DNA of 64,000 nt from Methylobacteriaceae bacterium (GCA_947444195.1 CANEZL010000001.1:186001-250000), one strand, 5' to 3'; shown: positions 17,523 to 26,980, counted from the first letter of the stretch. Numbers and translations are program-made. The notes: generated by a model from the sequence alone, not told the origin.

Positions 17523-18386
17523 ATGAAGACCCTGCTCGTGCCCGTGGCGCTGCACGACGCGCTGCCCTCCGTCTTCGAGACCACCCGCCTCGTGGCGCAG
17601 CGGTTCGGCAGCCTGATCGAGGGCGTCTCCCTGCGACCGGCGCTGGCCGAGTACGTGCCCGTCGACATGGTCGGCGGCATGACCTGGCTGCGCGACGAGG
17701 AGGCCGACCGGGCCGAGGCGGAGGAGGCGGGAGCCCGCTTCATCGCCCACATGGACGGGGCCGGCATCCCCCGCCACGCCCGCGACGGGCTGTGCACCCC
17801 GGAGAACGTGGCCGGGGCCGGGCCGCGCTACCGCTGGCGCCAGGACGTGCCGGCCGGCGACAGCTTCCTCGGCCAGTACGCGCGGCTGTTCTCGGCCACC
17901 GTGGTCGGCCGGCCGGGCTCGTCGGACGGAGCGCCGAGCATGGCGACCTTCGAGACCGCCCTGTTCGAGGGCGGACGCCCCATCCTGCTCGCGCCCCCCA
18001 CCGCCCCCGCGACGCTCGGCGAGGCCATCGTCATCGCCTGGAACGGCTCCACCGAGACCGCCCGCGCCGTGGCCTTCGCCATGCCGTTCCTGCGCGCGGC
18101 CCGGCGCATCCTCGTGCTCAGCGTCGAGGGCGGCACGGTGCCGGGACCGAGCGCGGAGGATCTGGCCCGCGCGCTCGCCTGCGAGGGCGTCGCCGCCGAG
18201 GCCCGGGCCCTGCCCGCGGGCCGGCGCACGCCCGGCGAGACCTTCCTGATGGAGACCAAGGCCTTCGGCGGCGACCTGCTGATCAAGGGCGCCTACACCC
18301 AGAGCCGCCTGCGGCAGATGATCTTCGGCGGCCCCACGAGCCACCTCCTGTCCCACGCCGACGTGCCCGTGCTGATGGCGCATTGA
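17523..18386 (+). CDS. Universal stress protein, UspA family
   Basis: A 287-residue protein with two Usp-type halves. The N-terminus MKTLLVPVALHDALPSVFET is the first beta strand and loop; the second half has AIVIAWNGSTETARAVAFAMP and ends with LIKGAYTQSRLRQMIFGG followed by THLLSHADVPVLM-like sequence, the adenine-nucleotide-binding end of Usp proteins. Start at ATG 17523 with AGGAGAGGATCCGGCG in front; the open frame extends upstream but reads the acyltransferase 3' region. No operon partner. Confidence 0.88.
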   Translation: MKTLLVPVALHDALPSVFETTRLVAQRFGSLIEGVSLRPALAEYVPVDMVGGMTWLRDEEADRAEAEEAGARFIAHMDGAGIPRHARDGLCTPENVAGAGPRYRWRQDVPAGDSFLGQYARLFSATVVGRPGSSDGAPSMATFETALFEGGRPILLAPPTAPATLGEAIVIAWNGSTETARAVAFAMPFLRAARRILVLSVEGGTVPGPSAEDLARALACEGVAAEARALPAGRRTPGETFLMETKAFGGDLLIKGAYTQSRLRQMIFGGPTSHLLSHADVPVLMAH

Positions 18387-18487
18387 CGGGGCATAGGGGG
18401 CGCATCGGCGCGCCGGACCGGCGGGAACCGCGGCCGTCCCGCCACGTTCCGGCACCGGCATGTCCGCCGGCGCCCACAGGAGCCCAC

Positions 18488-19084
18488 GTGATCCGGTCCT
18501 TCCTCCCCGCCCTCGCGGCGGCGCTCGCCCTCACGGGCGCGGCCTCCGCCGAGACGCTCGCCCGCTATCGCGGAACGGTGGAGGAACGGGTCGAGGATGC
18601 CCTGACCGTCCGTCTCGATTCGGGCGAGCGCGTCACCCTCCAGATGAATCCGTACACCCGGATGCTCATCGCGACCCCCGGCAAGGTCCGCGACATCAAG
18701 CCGGAGAGCTACGTCAGCGTGATCTCCGCGCCGGGCGCGGAGGGCGCGCGCACGGCGCGCCGGGTCGCGATCTACTCCCCCTCCGAGCGCGGCTTCGAGG
18801 CCGGCGAGCGCCCCTGGGACACCGGCCCCGACGCGCGACTGACGGCGGGCTGGATCGCCGACCGGAGCGGGCGCGATCCGATGCAGGTGCGCCTGCGCTT
18901 CCCCGACGGCACGGCGGACTTCAAGCTGCAGCCCGACACGCCGACGACGCAGATTGGCCCTGGGGAGAAGGCGCTCCTCGTGCCCGGCGCACAGGTCGTC
19001 GCCTTCGGCCGCACCGACGCGGCGGGCAAGCTCAACGGCGACCTCGTCGCGGTCGGCCGGCTCGGGGTGCGCCCGTCCCTGTGA
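18488..19084 (+). CDS. Hypothetical secreted protein
   Basis: A 198-residue protein not assigned to a family. The signal peptide MIRSFLPALAAALALTGAAS ends at about ASA-ETLARYRG. The mature part is beta-rich: GTVEERVEDALTVRLDSGER followed by VTLQMNPYTRM looks like an OB-like or DUF5666-type strand pattern, and it closes VVAFGRTDAAGKLNGDLVAV. GTG 18488 is chosen because of CACAGGAGCCCAC upstream. Its TGA stop forms the first three bases of the 109-bp repeat that follows. Confidence 0.7.
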   Translation: MIRSFLPALAAALALTGAASAETLARYRGTVEERVEDALTVRLDSGERVTLQMNPYTRMLIATPGKVRDIKPESYVSVISAPGAEGARTARRVAIYSPSERGFEAGERPWDTGPDARLTAGWIADRSGRDPMQVRLRFPDGTADFKLQPDTPTTQIGPGEKALLVPGAQVVAFGRTDAAGKLNGDLVAVGRLGVRPSL

Positions 19085-19190
19085 TACGATCTCCGCTCGA
19101 TCGAAGCGGGATTCGTATCGACCGAGCCCGCGCGGCGCACGAGCGAGGCCCAGATCCGCCATCCCGGAGGGATCGATCGGATCCGGTATG
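19082..19190 (+). repeat. 109-bp double-hairpin repeat, copy 1
   Basis: This 109-base element is repeated at 27230-27338 in the same orientation with eight differences. It contains two imperfect hairpins: ATACGA-CCGCT pairing with AGCGG-TCGTAT, then GATCCG-ATCCC pairing with GGGAT-CGGATC. It starts inside the stop codon of the preceding gene. Confidence 0.9.
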
Positions 19191-19258
19191 GCGCCCTTCC
19201 CGCCGGCGGAGCGCGGGATGCAGGCGACGGCGGCCGGCCCAGGCGCTACAAGCGCGGG

Positions 19259-19675
19259 ATGACGGACGATTTCACCCTCGACGCCCGGCTCGCGGCGGAC
19301 ACGGTCCAGATCGGCGACCTGCCCCTCGCGCGGGTCCTCCTGATGGACGATGCCCGCTTTCCCTGGTTCATCCTCGTACCGCGGCGGCCCGAGGTCAGCG
19401 AGCTCACCGACCTGTCGGGGGAGGACGGCGCCGTCCTCTCCGCCGAGATCCGCACGGCGGTCTGCGTGATGCAGGCGCTCGCCAAGCCCGACAAGGTGAA
19501 TGTCGCGGCGCTCGGCAACGTGGTGGCGCAGCTCCACGTCCACGTGGTGGGCCGCTTCCGGTCGGATCCGGCCTGGCCCGGCCCGGTCTGGGGCCAGGGC
19601 GAGGCGCGGCGCTACCCGCCCCATGCCCGCGCCCAGCTCATCGAGCGCGCCGCCGCGCTGTTCACCGCCGCCTGA
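19259..19675 (+). CDS. HIT family protein
   Basis: A 138-residue protein. The HIT motif is QLHVHVVGRF at about residues 90-99: the first His of the usual H-x-H-x-H is Gln, but the nucleophile-equivalent and following His remain, as in many alphaproteobacterial HIT proteins. FPWFILVPRR and VNVAALGNVVAQ are the flanking strands. Likely a nucleotide hydrolase or transferase; substrate unknown. nudC begins 14 bases after the stop, suggesting a small nucleotide-housekeeping operon. Confidence 0.9.
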   Translation: MTDDFTLDARLAADTVQIGDLPLARVLLMDDARFPWFILVPRRPEVSELTDLSGEDGAVLSAEIRTAVCVMQALAKPDKVNVAALGNVVAQLHVHVVGRFRSDPAWPGPVWGQGEARRYPPHARAQLIERAAALFTAA

Positions 19676-19689
19676 CCGCGATCCCAGCG

Positions 19690-20589
19690 ATGTCCGACCC
19701 CTTCGCGACCCTCGGCTTCACCCGGAGCCGGCTGCTGCGCCACTCCTCCGAGCAGCCGGAGGAGGCCGTCCCGCCTCGCGACGCGCCGGGGGCGCTGGCC
19801 GTCGCCCTGGTCGCCGACCGCGTCGTGCTGAAGGGCGCGACCGCGCTTCTCGCCCTGGGCACGGACCTTGCCGGGATCGCGGAGGCGACGGCCCCGATCT
19901 ATCTGGGCACCCTCGCGGGCAGCCCCGTCTTCGCCTTCGCCCTGCCGGACGCCCCGGCCTTCGAGGCCGATCCCTACCGCACCCTGGACCTGCGCAGCAT
20001 CGCCACCGAGGGCGCCGTGCCGCCCGACGAGATGGGCCTGCTCGCCACCGCCAAGTCGATGCTCGACTGGCACGCGCGGCACGGCTTCTGCGCCCGCTGC
20101 GGCACGCCGACCGCGATGCGGGCCGGCGGCTTCCGGCGCGAATGCCCGGCTTGCGGCGCCCACCATTTCCCGCGCACCGACCCCGTCGTGATCATGCTGG
20201 TGCGCCGGGGCGACACCTGCCTGCTCGGGCGCGGGGCGCATTTCCGTGAGGGGATGTATTCCTGCCTCGCGGGCTTCCTCGAACCGGGGGAGACCATCGA
20301 GGCGGCGGTGGCCCGCGAGGTCTTCGAGGAGACGCGGGTGCGGGTGGCGGGCGTGCGCTACCACGCCTCGCAGCCCTGGCCCTTCCCCTCCTCGCTGATG
20401 ATCGGCTGCATCGCCGAGGGGCTCGACGCGGCGATCGTCACCGACCCGGCGGAACTCGCCGATGCCCGCTGGTTCGACCGGGAGGCCGTGCTGCGGATGC
20501 TGGAGGGGCGCCATCCGGAGGGCATCCACGCGCCGCCGCCGATGGCCATCGCCCACACCCTGATGCGCGCCTTCCTCGACGGCGCCTGA
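19690..20589 (+). CDS. nudC: NAD+ diphosphatase NudC
   Basis: A 299-residue NUDIX enzyme that cleaves NAD(H) and, in known relatives, decaps NAD-RNA. A four-Cys zinc ribbon uses Cys134, Cys137, Cys152 and Cys155 (CARC and CPAC). The NUDIX box runs GFLEPGETIEAAVAREV then FEETRV, and the NudC-specific SQPWPFPSSLMIG follows it. I start at ATG 19690, in frame with a much longer open frame that reads upstream genes. Confidence 0.94.
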   Translation: MSDPFATLGFTRSRLLRHSSEQPEEAVPPRDAPGALAVALVADRVVLKGATALLALGTDLAGIAEATAPIYLGTLAGSPVFAFALPDAPAFEADPYRTLDLRSIATEGAVPPDEMGLLATAKSMLDWHARHGFCARCGTPTAMRAGGFRRECPACGAHHFPRTDPVVIMLVRRGDTCLLGRGAHFREGMYSCLAGFLEPGETIEAAVAREVFEETRVRVAGVRYHASQPWPFPSSLMIGCIAEGLDAAIVTDPAELADARWFDREAVLRMLEGRHPEGIHAPPPMAIAHTLMRAFLDGA

Positions 20590-20643
20590 GGCGGGGCCCG
20601 GGGGAGGGCCGCGCGCGTTGTCCTCCCGACCCCGAGGAGCCCG

Positions 20644-21297
20644 ATGATCACCGTCCACCATCTCGAGAACAGCCGCTCGCAGCGCGTGCTCTGGCTCCTG
20701 GAGGAGCTCGGCCTCCCCTACGAGGTCCGCCGCTACGCGCGGGATCCCGGGACGATGCAGGCGCCGGCCGAGCTGCGCGCCGTCCATCCCCTCGGCAAGT
20801 CCCCCGTGGTCACGGACGGCGCGCGGGTCGTGGCGGAATCCGGCGCGATCGTGACCCATCTCACCGCCCGCTGCGGCGGCGCGCTGGTGCCCGCCGACGG
20901 GGAGGGGCAAGCGCGCTACACCTACTGGCTGCATTACGCGGAGGGCTCGGCGATGCCGCCGCTCCTGCTCAAGCTCGTCTTCTCGCGGCTCGCCCCGTCG
21001 AGCCCCGCCCTGCTGCGGCCCCTGGTCCGGGCCATCGCCGGCCGCGTGCTCACCGGGTTCGTGGATCCGGAACTCGCCCGCCACGCGGCCTACTGGGAGG
21101 CGGAACTCGCCGCGCGCCCGTGGTTCTGCGGGGAGGCGTTCTCGGCCGCCGACATCCAGATGAGCTTTCCCCTCGAAGCCTTCGCCGCCCGCGGGTCCGG
21201 CGCGGGTCCGCGCGTCACGGACTGGCTCGCGCGCATCCACGCCCGGCCCGCCTACCAGCGGGCGCTGCGCCGGGGCGGCCCCTACGCCTATGCCTGA
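20644..21297 (+). CDS. Glutathione S-transferase
   Basis: A 217-residue two-domain GST. The thioredoxin-like N-terminal domain has HHLENSRSQRVLWLLEELGL and the glutathione-binding turn HPLGKSPVV with VVAESGAI. The helical C-terminal domain follows from about residue 90, with EAFSAADIQMSFPL near the end. The active-site residue is likely the Ser of ENSRSQ. Substrate unknown. Preceded by CCCGAGGAGCCCG. Confidence 0.92.
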   Translation: MITVHHLENSRSQRVLWLLEELGLPYEVRRYARDPGTMQAPAELRAVHPLGKSPVVTDGARVVAESGAIVTHLTARCGGALVPADGEGQARYTYWLHYAEGSAMPPLLLKLVFSRLAPSSPALLRPLVRAIAGRVLTGFVDPELARHAAYWEAELAARPWFCGEAFSAADIQMSFPLEAFAARGSGAGPRVTDWLARIHARPAYQRALRRGGPYAYA

Positions 21298-21316
21298 AAG
21301 AGTGTTGCCGGGCCGC

Positions 21317-21520
21317 TCAGCGCGCGGCGCTGTCGGGCTCGGCCGTGCGCGCCTGCTCCGAGCGGTGGAGACGGCTCAGGAGCACGAGGAGATGGCCGGG
21401 AAGCGGCCCGTGAGGCGCCTCGACAAGGCTCGGCGTTCCGCGGCGGGGTGCGTCGGGCGGCTTGGCATCGTCGTTGATGACAACCGGACCGCGGCGGCCG
21501 GATCGTCTGGGCTTTGTCAC
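21317..21520 (-). CDS. Small hypothetical protein
   Basis: A 67-residue basic N-terminus (TKPRRSGRRGPVVINDDAKP) then LVEAPHGPLPGHLLVLLSRLH. No family recognised. In favour of a real gene: a GTG start with AGAAGG 9 bases upstream on the minus strand, and a mid-protein hydrophobic helix. Against: short length and no partner. It lies alone in the gap between the GST and prmA genes; the rest of that gap holds nothing I recognise. Confidence 0.4.
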   Translation of the reverse strand: MTKPRRSGRRGPVVINDDAKPPDAPRRGTPSLVEAPHGPLPGHLLVLLSRLHRSEQARTAEPDSAAR

Positions 21521-21699
21521 GCGAACGCACCTTCTAAGGTCGGACCGACTCGGAGAAGCCAGCGAGAACGCCGCGCGGGCTGCCTGGTTCCCGTGCAGGA
21601 TACGCCCATTGCGTGACCATCGTGCTGCGATTCGGCGGCGCGCCGCCCGGGAACCGCCTATCCCTGGCGCACCCCGCCGCCCGGTGATAGAGGCCGCCC

Positions 21700-22620
21700 A
21701 TGCTCGAAGGCCTGCCCCCGCACCGTCCGACCCACATCCTCCGGATGATGACCGACGAGGCGTCGGCGCGCGCGATGACCGACCTCCTGGGCGAGATGTT
21801 CGACCCCACCGAGACCGCGGTCGCCGCCTTCGAGGCCGAGGACGGGGTGACGTGGCGCCTGGAAGCCTACTTCGCCGACGCGCCGGACGAGGGCTTCGTG
21901 CGCGATCTCATCCGCCCCGTGGTGGGGGACGCCGCCGACGCGGCGGAGTTCCGCACGGTGGAGCAGCAGGACTGGGTCCGCGCCTCCCTCGAGGGGCTGA
22001 AGCCCGTGCGCGCGGGCCGCTTCCTCGTGCACGGCTCGCACGACCGGGACACGGTTCGGCCCAACGACCTCGCCATCGAGATCGAGGCGGCGCTGGCCTT
22101 CGGCACCGGGCATCACGGCACGACGCTGGGCTGCCTGCGCGCCCTGGTGGCCGAGCTGAAGCGCGGGCGCCCGGCACGCGTGCTCGACGTGGGCACCGGC
22201 ACCGGCATCCTCGCCTTCGCCGCCGCCAAGGCCCTGCACGCTCCCGTGGTGGCGGGCGACCTCGACGGCGAGGCGGTGACGACGGCGCGGGAGAATGCCC
22301 GCCTCAACGGCCTCGGGCCCTACCTGAAGCTCTACGAGGGGCCGGGCGTGCGCCACGCGCTGGCTGACCGGGCCCGGGGCTTCGACATCGTGTTCGCCAA
22401 CATCCTGGCCCGGCCGCTGAAGCGCCTTGCGCCCACCCTCTCGGCGGTGGTCGCCGACGACGGCGTGCTGATCCTGTCCGGCCTGATCGAGCGCGACGTG
22501 GCCGGCGTGCTCTCCACCTACCGGCATCGCGGCTTCCACCTCGCCCGCAAGGGCGTGATCGAGGGCTGGGCCACCCTGGTCCTGCGCCGGGGCGGCGCCG
22601 CGCCGCGTCCGCGCGGCTGA
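21700..22620 (+). CDS. prmA: Ribosomal protein L11 methyltransferase PrmA
   Basis: A 306-residue SAM-dependent methyltransferase. The C-terminal Rossmann domain has AFGTGHHGTTLGCLRAL, the SAM loop LDVGTGTGILAFAAAK, the acidic residue in AGDLDGEAV and the catalytic-site motif FANILARPLKRLAP (N-I-L-A-x-P-L). The N-terminal substrate-recognition domain spans about 1-110. PrmA trimethylates L11. Start ATG 21700. Confidence 0.93.
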   Translation: MLEGLPPHRPTHILRMMTDEASARAMTDLLGEMFDPTETAVAAFEAEDGVTWRLEAYFADAPDEGFVRDLIRPVVGDAADAAEFRTVEQQDWVRASLEGLKPVRAGRFLVHGSHDRDTVRPNDLAIEIEAALAFGTGHHGTTLGCLRALVAELKRGRPARVLDVGTGTGILAFAAAKALHAPVVAGDLDGEAVTTARENARLNGLGPYLKLYEGPGVRHALADRARGFDIVFANILARPLKRLAPTLSAVVADDGVLILSGLIERDVAGVLSTYRHRGFHLARKGVIEGWATLVLRRGGAAPRPRG

Positions 22621-22650
22621 ACCCGGGGGCCGCCGGGGCATTGCACCGGC

Positions 22651-22839
22651 ATGAGCGACGCGCACGATCACGACCCGCCCGGCGACGCGGTGGCGGAGGG
22701 GGCGCAGGCCCGCATCCGCGGCCGGCCGAAGGAGGCCTGCCCCTATCCGGCCGATTCCCCGGAGCGCGCGGACTGGCTCGCGGGCTATGACGGGAAGCCC
22801 CCCGGCCGGCCGACGGACGCCCCCGCCGAGGGGGTCTGA
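22651..22839 (+). CDS. Rmf/CrpP-fold small protein
   Basis: A 62-residue protein with the pattern EACPYPADSPERADWLAGYD, typical of the ribosome modulation factor/CrpP-like family widespread in Hyphomicrobiales. In gammaproteobacteria Rmf dimerises ribosomes; the role of the alphaproteobacterial homologues is not established. It sits 30 bases after prmA, which acts on a ribosomal protein, but this may be coincidence. Confidence 0.75.
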   Translation: MSDAHDHDPPGDAVAEGAQARIRGRPKEACPYPADSPERADWLAGYDGKPPGRPTDAPAEGV

Positions 22840-22890
22840 CCCGGGCAGGATCCGGTTGCGGGCCGGCTCCGCCCGGCCATACTGGCGGCC

Positions 22891-24723
22891 ATGAGCACGC
22901 GCCCCCGCTTCCAGACCTTCGACGATCCGAGCCACCGCAAGGGCCCCGAGCGCGTGGCCGCCCTGCGCGCCGCCCTGCGCGAGGCCGGGCTCGACGGCTT
23001 CGTGGTGCCGCGGGCGGACGAGCACCAGTCGGAATACGTGCCCCCCAACGCCGAGCGCCTCGCCTGGCTCACGGGCTTCACGGGCTCGGCCGGCACCGCC
23101 GTGGTGCTCGCCGACCGCGCCGCCCTGGTGGTGGACGGGCGCTACACCCTCCAGGCGCCCGAGCAGGTGGACACGGCCGTCTTCACGGTGGTGCCGCTGG
23201 CCGAGCGGAGCGCCGAGGCCTGGATCGCCGAGAACCTGAAGGCCGACGCGGTGCTCGGCTACGATCCCTGGCTGCACACGCCGGACGGCGTCGGCCGCCT
23301 GGAGCGGGCCGCGGGCAAGGCCGGGGCGAGCCTGCGCCCCGTCGTCCTGAATCCCATCGACGCGGCCTGGGCCGGCCGCCCGAAGCCCCCCGCCGGCCCG
23401 GTGGTGGTCCACCCCCTCGCCTGGGCCGGCGAGGCGGTGGCGGACAAGCTCGGCCGCATCCGGGCCGAGCTGGAGGCGGCGCGCTGCGACGCGCTAGTGA
23501 TCTCCGATCCCCACAACCTCGCCTGGACGTTCAACCTGCGCGGTGCCGATGTCGGCCACACCCCGCTCGCCCTCGGCTACGCCGTCGTCCCGCGCGCGGG
23601 CGCAGCCCGGCTCTTCCTGGCGTCGCCCGCGGTGGCGCAGGACCTGCGCGCCGCCCTCGAGGGCCTCGCCGAGATCGCGCCGCGCGGCGCCTTCGAGGAC
23701 GCGCTGCAGGCCCTCGGCTCCGCGCGGGTGCGGCTCGACGCGGCCACCGCCGCCGAGGCCCTGCGGGCCCGCATCACCGATGCCGGCGGCACCGCCGATC
23801 TCGGGCGCGACCCCGTGACCGGGATGAAGGCGGTGAAGAACCCCACCGAGATCGCGGGCGCCCGCGCGGCGCACCGGCGGGACGGGGCCGCCGTGGTGCG
23901 CTTCCTGGCCTGGCTCGACCGCCGGGCGGAGGCGGGGGACCTCGGCGAGATCGCCGCCGTGGAGGCGCTGGAGGATTTCCGCGCCGCGGGCGGGGACCTG
24001 CGCGAGGTCTCGTTCCCCACCATCTCGGGCTCCGGTCCGAACGGGGCCATCGTGCATTACCGGGTCACGCAGGCCAGCGACCGCCGGGTCGCCCCCGGGG
24101 AGCTCTTCCTCATCGATTCCGGCGCGCAGTACCCGGACGGCACCACCGACATCACCCGCACCGTGGCGGTCGGCAGCCCGAATGCGGAGATGCGCGACCG
24201 CTTCACCCGCGTGCTGAAGGGCCATGTGGCGATCGCGCGGGCGCTCTTCCCCAAGGGGACGACGGGCGCGCAGATCGACGCCCTCGCGCGCCTCTCCCTG
24301 TGGGAGGCGGGTCTCGATTTCGACCACGGCACCGGCCACGGCGTCGGCAGCTTCCTCTCGGTGCACGAGGGGCCGCAGCGCATCGCCAAGACGGGCACCG
24401 TGGCGCTGGAGCCGGGCATGATCCTCTCCAACGAGCCGGGCTACTACCGGGCCGGCGCCTACGGGATCCGCATCGAGAACCTCGTCCTCGTGGAGCCCCG
24501 CACGATCGCGGGGGCCGAGCGCCCGATGCTCGGCTTCGAGACGCTGACCCTCGCCCCCTACGACCGCCGGCTGATCGAGCCCGGCCTGCTCGACCCGGCC
24601 GAGACCGCCTGGATCGACGCCTACCACGCCCGGGTGCGCGAGACCCTGTCCCCCGCCCTCGACGGGGAGGCGCGGGCCTGGCTCGACCGGGCGACGCGCC
24701 CCCTCGCGATCACGGGAGCGTAG
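22891..24723 (+). CDS. M24B aminopeptidase P family protein
   Basis: A 610-residue metallopeptidase of the three-domain Xaa-Pro aminopeptidase type (as in eukaryotic APP1), longer than E. coli PepP. N-terminal domains contain VPRADEHQSEYVPPNAERLA and LTGFTGSAGTAVVL. The C-terminal pita-bread domain has the metal ligands: Asp residues in LIDSGAQYPDGTTDITRT, His in DHGTGHGVGSFLSVHEGP, Glu in LSNEPGYY and Glu in RIENLVLVE. It should release N-terminal residues preceding proline, in the cytoplasm. Confidence 0.94.
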   Translation: MSTRPRFQTFDDPSHRKGPERVAALRAALREAGLDGFVVPRADEHQSEYVPPNAERLAWLTGFTGSAGTAVVLADRAALVVDGRYTLQAPEQVDTAVFTVVPLAERSAEAWIAENLKADAVLGYDPWLHTPDGVGRLERAAGKAGASLRPVVLNPIDAAWAGRPKPPAGPVVVHPLAWAGEAVADKLGRIRAELEAARCDALVISDPHNLAWTFNLRGADVGHTPLALGYAVVPRAGAARLFLASPAVAQDLRAALEGLAEIAPRGAFEDALQALGSARVRLDAATAAEALRARITDAGGTADLGRDPVTGMKAVKNPTEIAGARAAHRRDGAAVVRFLAWLDRRAEAGDLGEIAAVEALEDFRAAGGDLREVSFPTISGSGPNGAIVHYRVTQASDRRVAPGELFLIDSGAQYPDGTTDITRTVAVGSPNAEMRDRFTRVLKGHVAIARALFPKGTTGAQIDALARLSLWEAGLDFDHGTGHGVGSFLSVHEGPQRIAKTGTVALEPGMILSNEPGYYRAGAYGIRIENLVLVEPRTIAGAERPMLGFETLTLAPYDRRLIEPGLLDPAETAWIDAYHARVRETLSPALDGEARAWLDRATRPLAITGA

Positions 24724-24798
24724 ATCGCCGATCGGTGACGGCGGGGCGGCGATTCGGCCGTGCCTGCGCCGGGCCCGGCTGTGCTATGAAGGCGCGCG

Positions 24799-26961
24799 AT
24801 GCTGCGTCTTCTCGCCTTCCTCCTCGCCGTCCCGCTTGCCGGCCTCGGCGCCCCAGCGCCCGCGGGCGCGCAGCCCGGCCGCGCCCCCGCCGACCTCGTG
24901 AAGGCGAGCCTCGTCGCCGAACCCGGCGCGGTGCGCGGGGCCGAGCCCTTCACGGTCGCCGTGCGCATGGTCATGCGGCCGGGCTGGCACGTCTACTGGC
25001 GCAATCCCGGCGATTCCGGGTTGCCGCCGGAGGTGACCTGGACGCTGCCGGCGGGCTTCTCGGCGAGCTCCCTACGCTGGCCGGCGCCGGAGCGCATCCC
25101 CGTCGCGACGCTGATGAATTTCGGCTACGAGGGCGAGGCGGTGCTGCTCGCCGAGATCACGCCGCCGCCGAGCCTCGACCCGGCGGTGCCGGTGCGGCTC
25201 GCGGCCAAGCTCAGCTACCTCGTCTGCGAGACCGAGTGCGTCCCGGGCGCGGCCGATCTCGCCGTGACCTTGCCGGTGGGCGGCGCGGGGGCCGTCCCCG
25301 AGAACCGCGCCCTGTTCGCGCGCGCGCGGGCGGCCCTGCCGAAGCCCGCGCCCTGGCCGGTGCGCCTGTCGCAGGTGGGCGAGCGCCTCGTGCTCGACGT
25401 GGACGCCACGGGGCTCAAGCCGGACGCGATCCGCTCCGCCGCCTTCTTCCCCTACGCGGAGACCGCCATCGACAACGCGGCGGAGCAGGAGGTCCGGGTG
25501 GACGGGGAGGGCATCCACCTCACCCTGACGCGGGCCGAGCCGAAGCTCCCCGCACCGGCGACGCTGCCGGGCGTGCTGACCTTCACGGAAGAGAACGCGG
25601 CCGGCGGCCAGCGCCACGCCTTCGCCATCGGCGCGGAGGCGGCCCCGCCCGCGGCCGGCCAGGTTCCGGCGACCGCCCCGTCGCCCTCCGCGTCCCAGGC
25701 CGCGGCCGACGCGGTGCCGACACTCCTGGGCGCCGGGCTCCTCGCGCTCCTCGGCGGCCTCGTCCTCAACCTGATGCCCTGCGTCTTCCCGGTGCTCTCG
25801 ATCAAGGTGCTCGGGCTCGTGAAGCATTCGGGGGAATCGCCCGCGCGGGTGCGGCTGCACGGTCTCGCCTACACCGCCGGGGTGCTCGCGAGCTTCCTGG
25901 CGCTCGCCGGCCTCCTCCTCGCGCTGAAGGGCGGGGGCGCGAGCCTGGGCTGGGGCTTCCAGCTGCAATCGCCCCTGGTGGTGGCGGGCCTCGCCTACCT
26001 GCTCTTCGCCATGGGGCTCAGCCTGTCCGGCGCGGTCCATCTCGGCGGTTCCGTGGCGGGCCTCGGCGACGGGCTCACCCGGCGCGGCGGCCTCGAAGGC
26101 TCGTTCTTCACGGGCGTGCTCGCCACGGTGGTGGCCACGCCCTGCACCGCGCCCTTCATGGGCACCGCGGTGGGCTTCGCCCTCACGCAGAGCGTGCCCG
26201 CCGCGCTCGCGGTCTTCGCCTGCCTCGGCCTCGGCCTCGCGCTGCCCTTCCTCGCCCTCACCCTGTGGCCGGGGGCCCTGCGGCTCCTGCCCCGGCCCGG
26301 CGGCTGGATGGAGACCCTGAAACAGGCGCTCGCCTTTCCGATCTACGCCACCGTGGCCTGGCTCGTCTGGGTGCTCGCCCAGCAGGTCGGGCCGCAGGGC
26401 CTGCTCGCCGGCCTGATCGGGCTCGTCCTCGTGGGCTTCGCCGCCTGGGCCTGGGAGCGCGGGCGCGGGGCCGGCCCGGTCGGGGCCCGGCTCGCGCAGG
26501 GCGCCGCGGTGCTCGCCGTGATCGCGGCGGCCGCCCTCGGCCTCACCCTGGAGCGCGACCGGCTCCTGCCGGCGGCGCAGGCCCAGGCCGAGGGCATCGA
26601 GCCGTTCACGCAGGCCCGCCTCGACACCCTGCGCGGGGCGGGGCGCCCGGTCTTCGTCAACCTGACGGCGGCGTGGTGCATCACCTGCCAGGTGAACGAG
26701 CGCGCCGTGCTCGCCACCGACGCGGTGCGCGCGGCCATGCGCAGCCGCGGCGTGACCTACCTGAAGGGCGACTGGACCAACCAGAATCCCGAGATCACCA
26801 GCCTGCTCGAACGCCACGGCCGCGGCGGCGTCCCGCTCTATCTCCTCTACGGCGCGGGCGAGCCCGAGATCCTGCCGCAGATCCTGAGCCGGGACGCGGT
26901 GCTGGCGGCCCTGGAGCGGGCGGCGCCGGGCCGCAGCGCGGCGCTCGGCGGGGCGCGCTGA
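24799..26961 (+). CDS. DsbD/ScsB-like thiol:disulfide interchange protein
   Basis: A 720-residue membrane protein that should carry reducing power from cytoplasmic thioredoxin to the periplasm. A signal peptide (MLRLLAFLLAVPLAGLG) precedes an N-terminal periplasmic domain (about 25-300) with VYWRNPGDSGLPPEVTW and the Cys pair in VCETECVPG. The transmembrane core has the reactive Cys motifs NLMPCVFPVLSIK and ATPCTAPFMG. A C-terminal thioredoxin domain carries Cys627 and Cys630 in AAWCITC. The ScsB-type N-domain distinguishes it from classical DsbD and may mean a role in copper tolerance or in a special thiol partner. Confidence 0.92.
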   Translation: MLRLLAFLLAVPLAGLGAPAPAGAQPGRAPADLVKASLVAEPGAVRGAEPFTVAVRMVMRPGWHVYWRNPGDSGLPPEVTWTLPAGFSASSLRWPAPERIPVATLMNFGYEGEAVLLAEITPPPSLDPAVPVRLAAKLSYLVCETECVPGAADLAVTLPVGGAGAVPENRALFARARAALPKPAPWPVRLSQVGERLVLDVDATGLKPDAIRSAAFFPYAETAIDNAAEQEVRVDGEGIHLTLTRAEPKLPAPATLPGVLTFTEENAAGGQRHAFAIGAEAAPPAAGQVPATAPSPSASQAAADAVPTLLGAGLLALLGGLVLNLMPCVFPVLSIKVLGLVKHSGESPARVRLHGLAYTAGVLASFLALAGLLLALKGGGASLGWGFQLQSPLVVAGLAYLLFAMGLSLSGAVHLGGSVAGLGDGLTRRGGLEGSFFTGVLATVVATPCTAPFMGTAVGFALTQSVPAALAVFACLGLGLALPFLALTLWPGALRLLPRPGGWMETLKQALAFPIYATVAWLVWVLAQQVGPQGLLAGLIGLVLVGFAAWAWERGRGAGPVGARLAQGAAVLAVIAAAALGLTLERDRLLPAAQAQAEGIEPFTQARLDTLRGAGRPVFVNLTAAWCITCQVNERAVLATDAVRAAMRSRGVTYLKGDWTNQNPEITSLLERHGRGGVPLYLLYGAGEPEILPQILSRDAVLAALERAAPGRSAALGGAR

Positions 26962-26980
26962 CGACGGGCACCGCCTGTCT

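Noticed and set aside
16827..18461. Long minus-strand frames opposite the acyltransferase and stress protein genes
   Set aside because: Antisense shadows; the plus-strand products have clear domains and starts.
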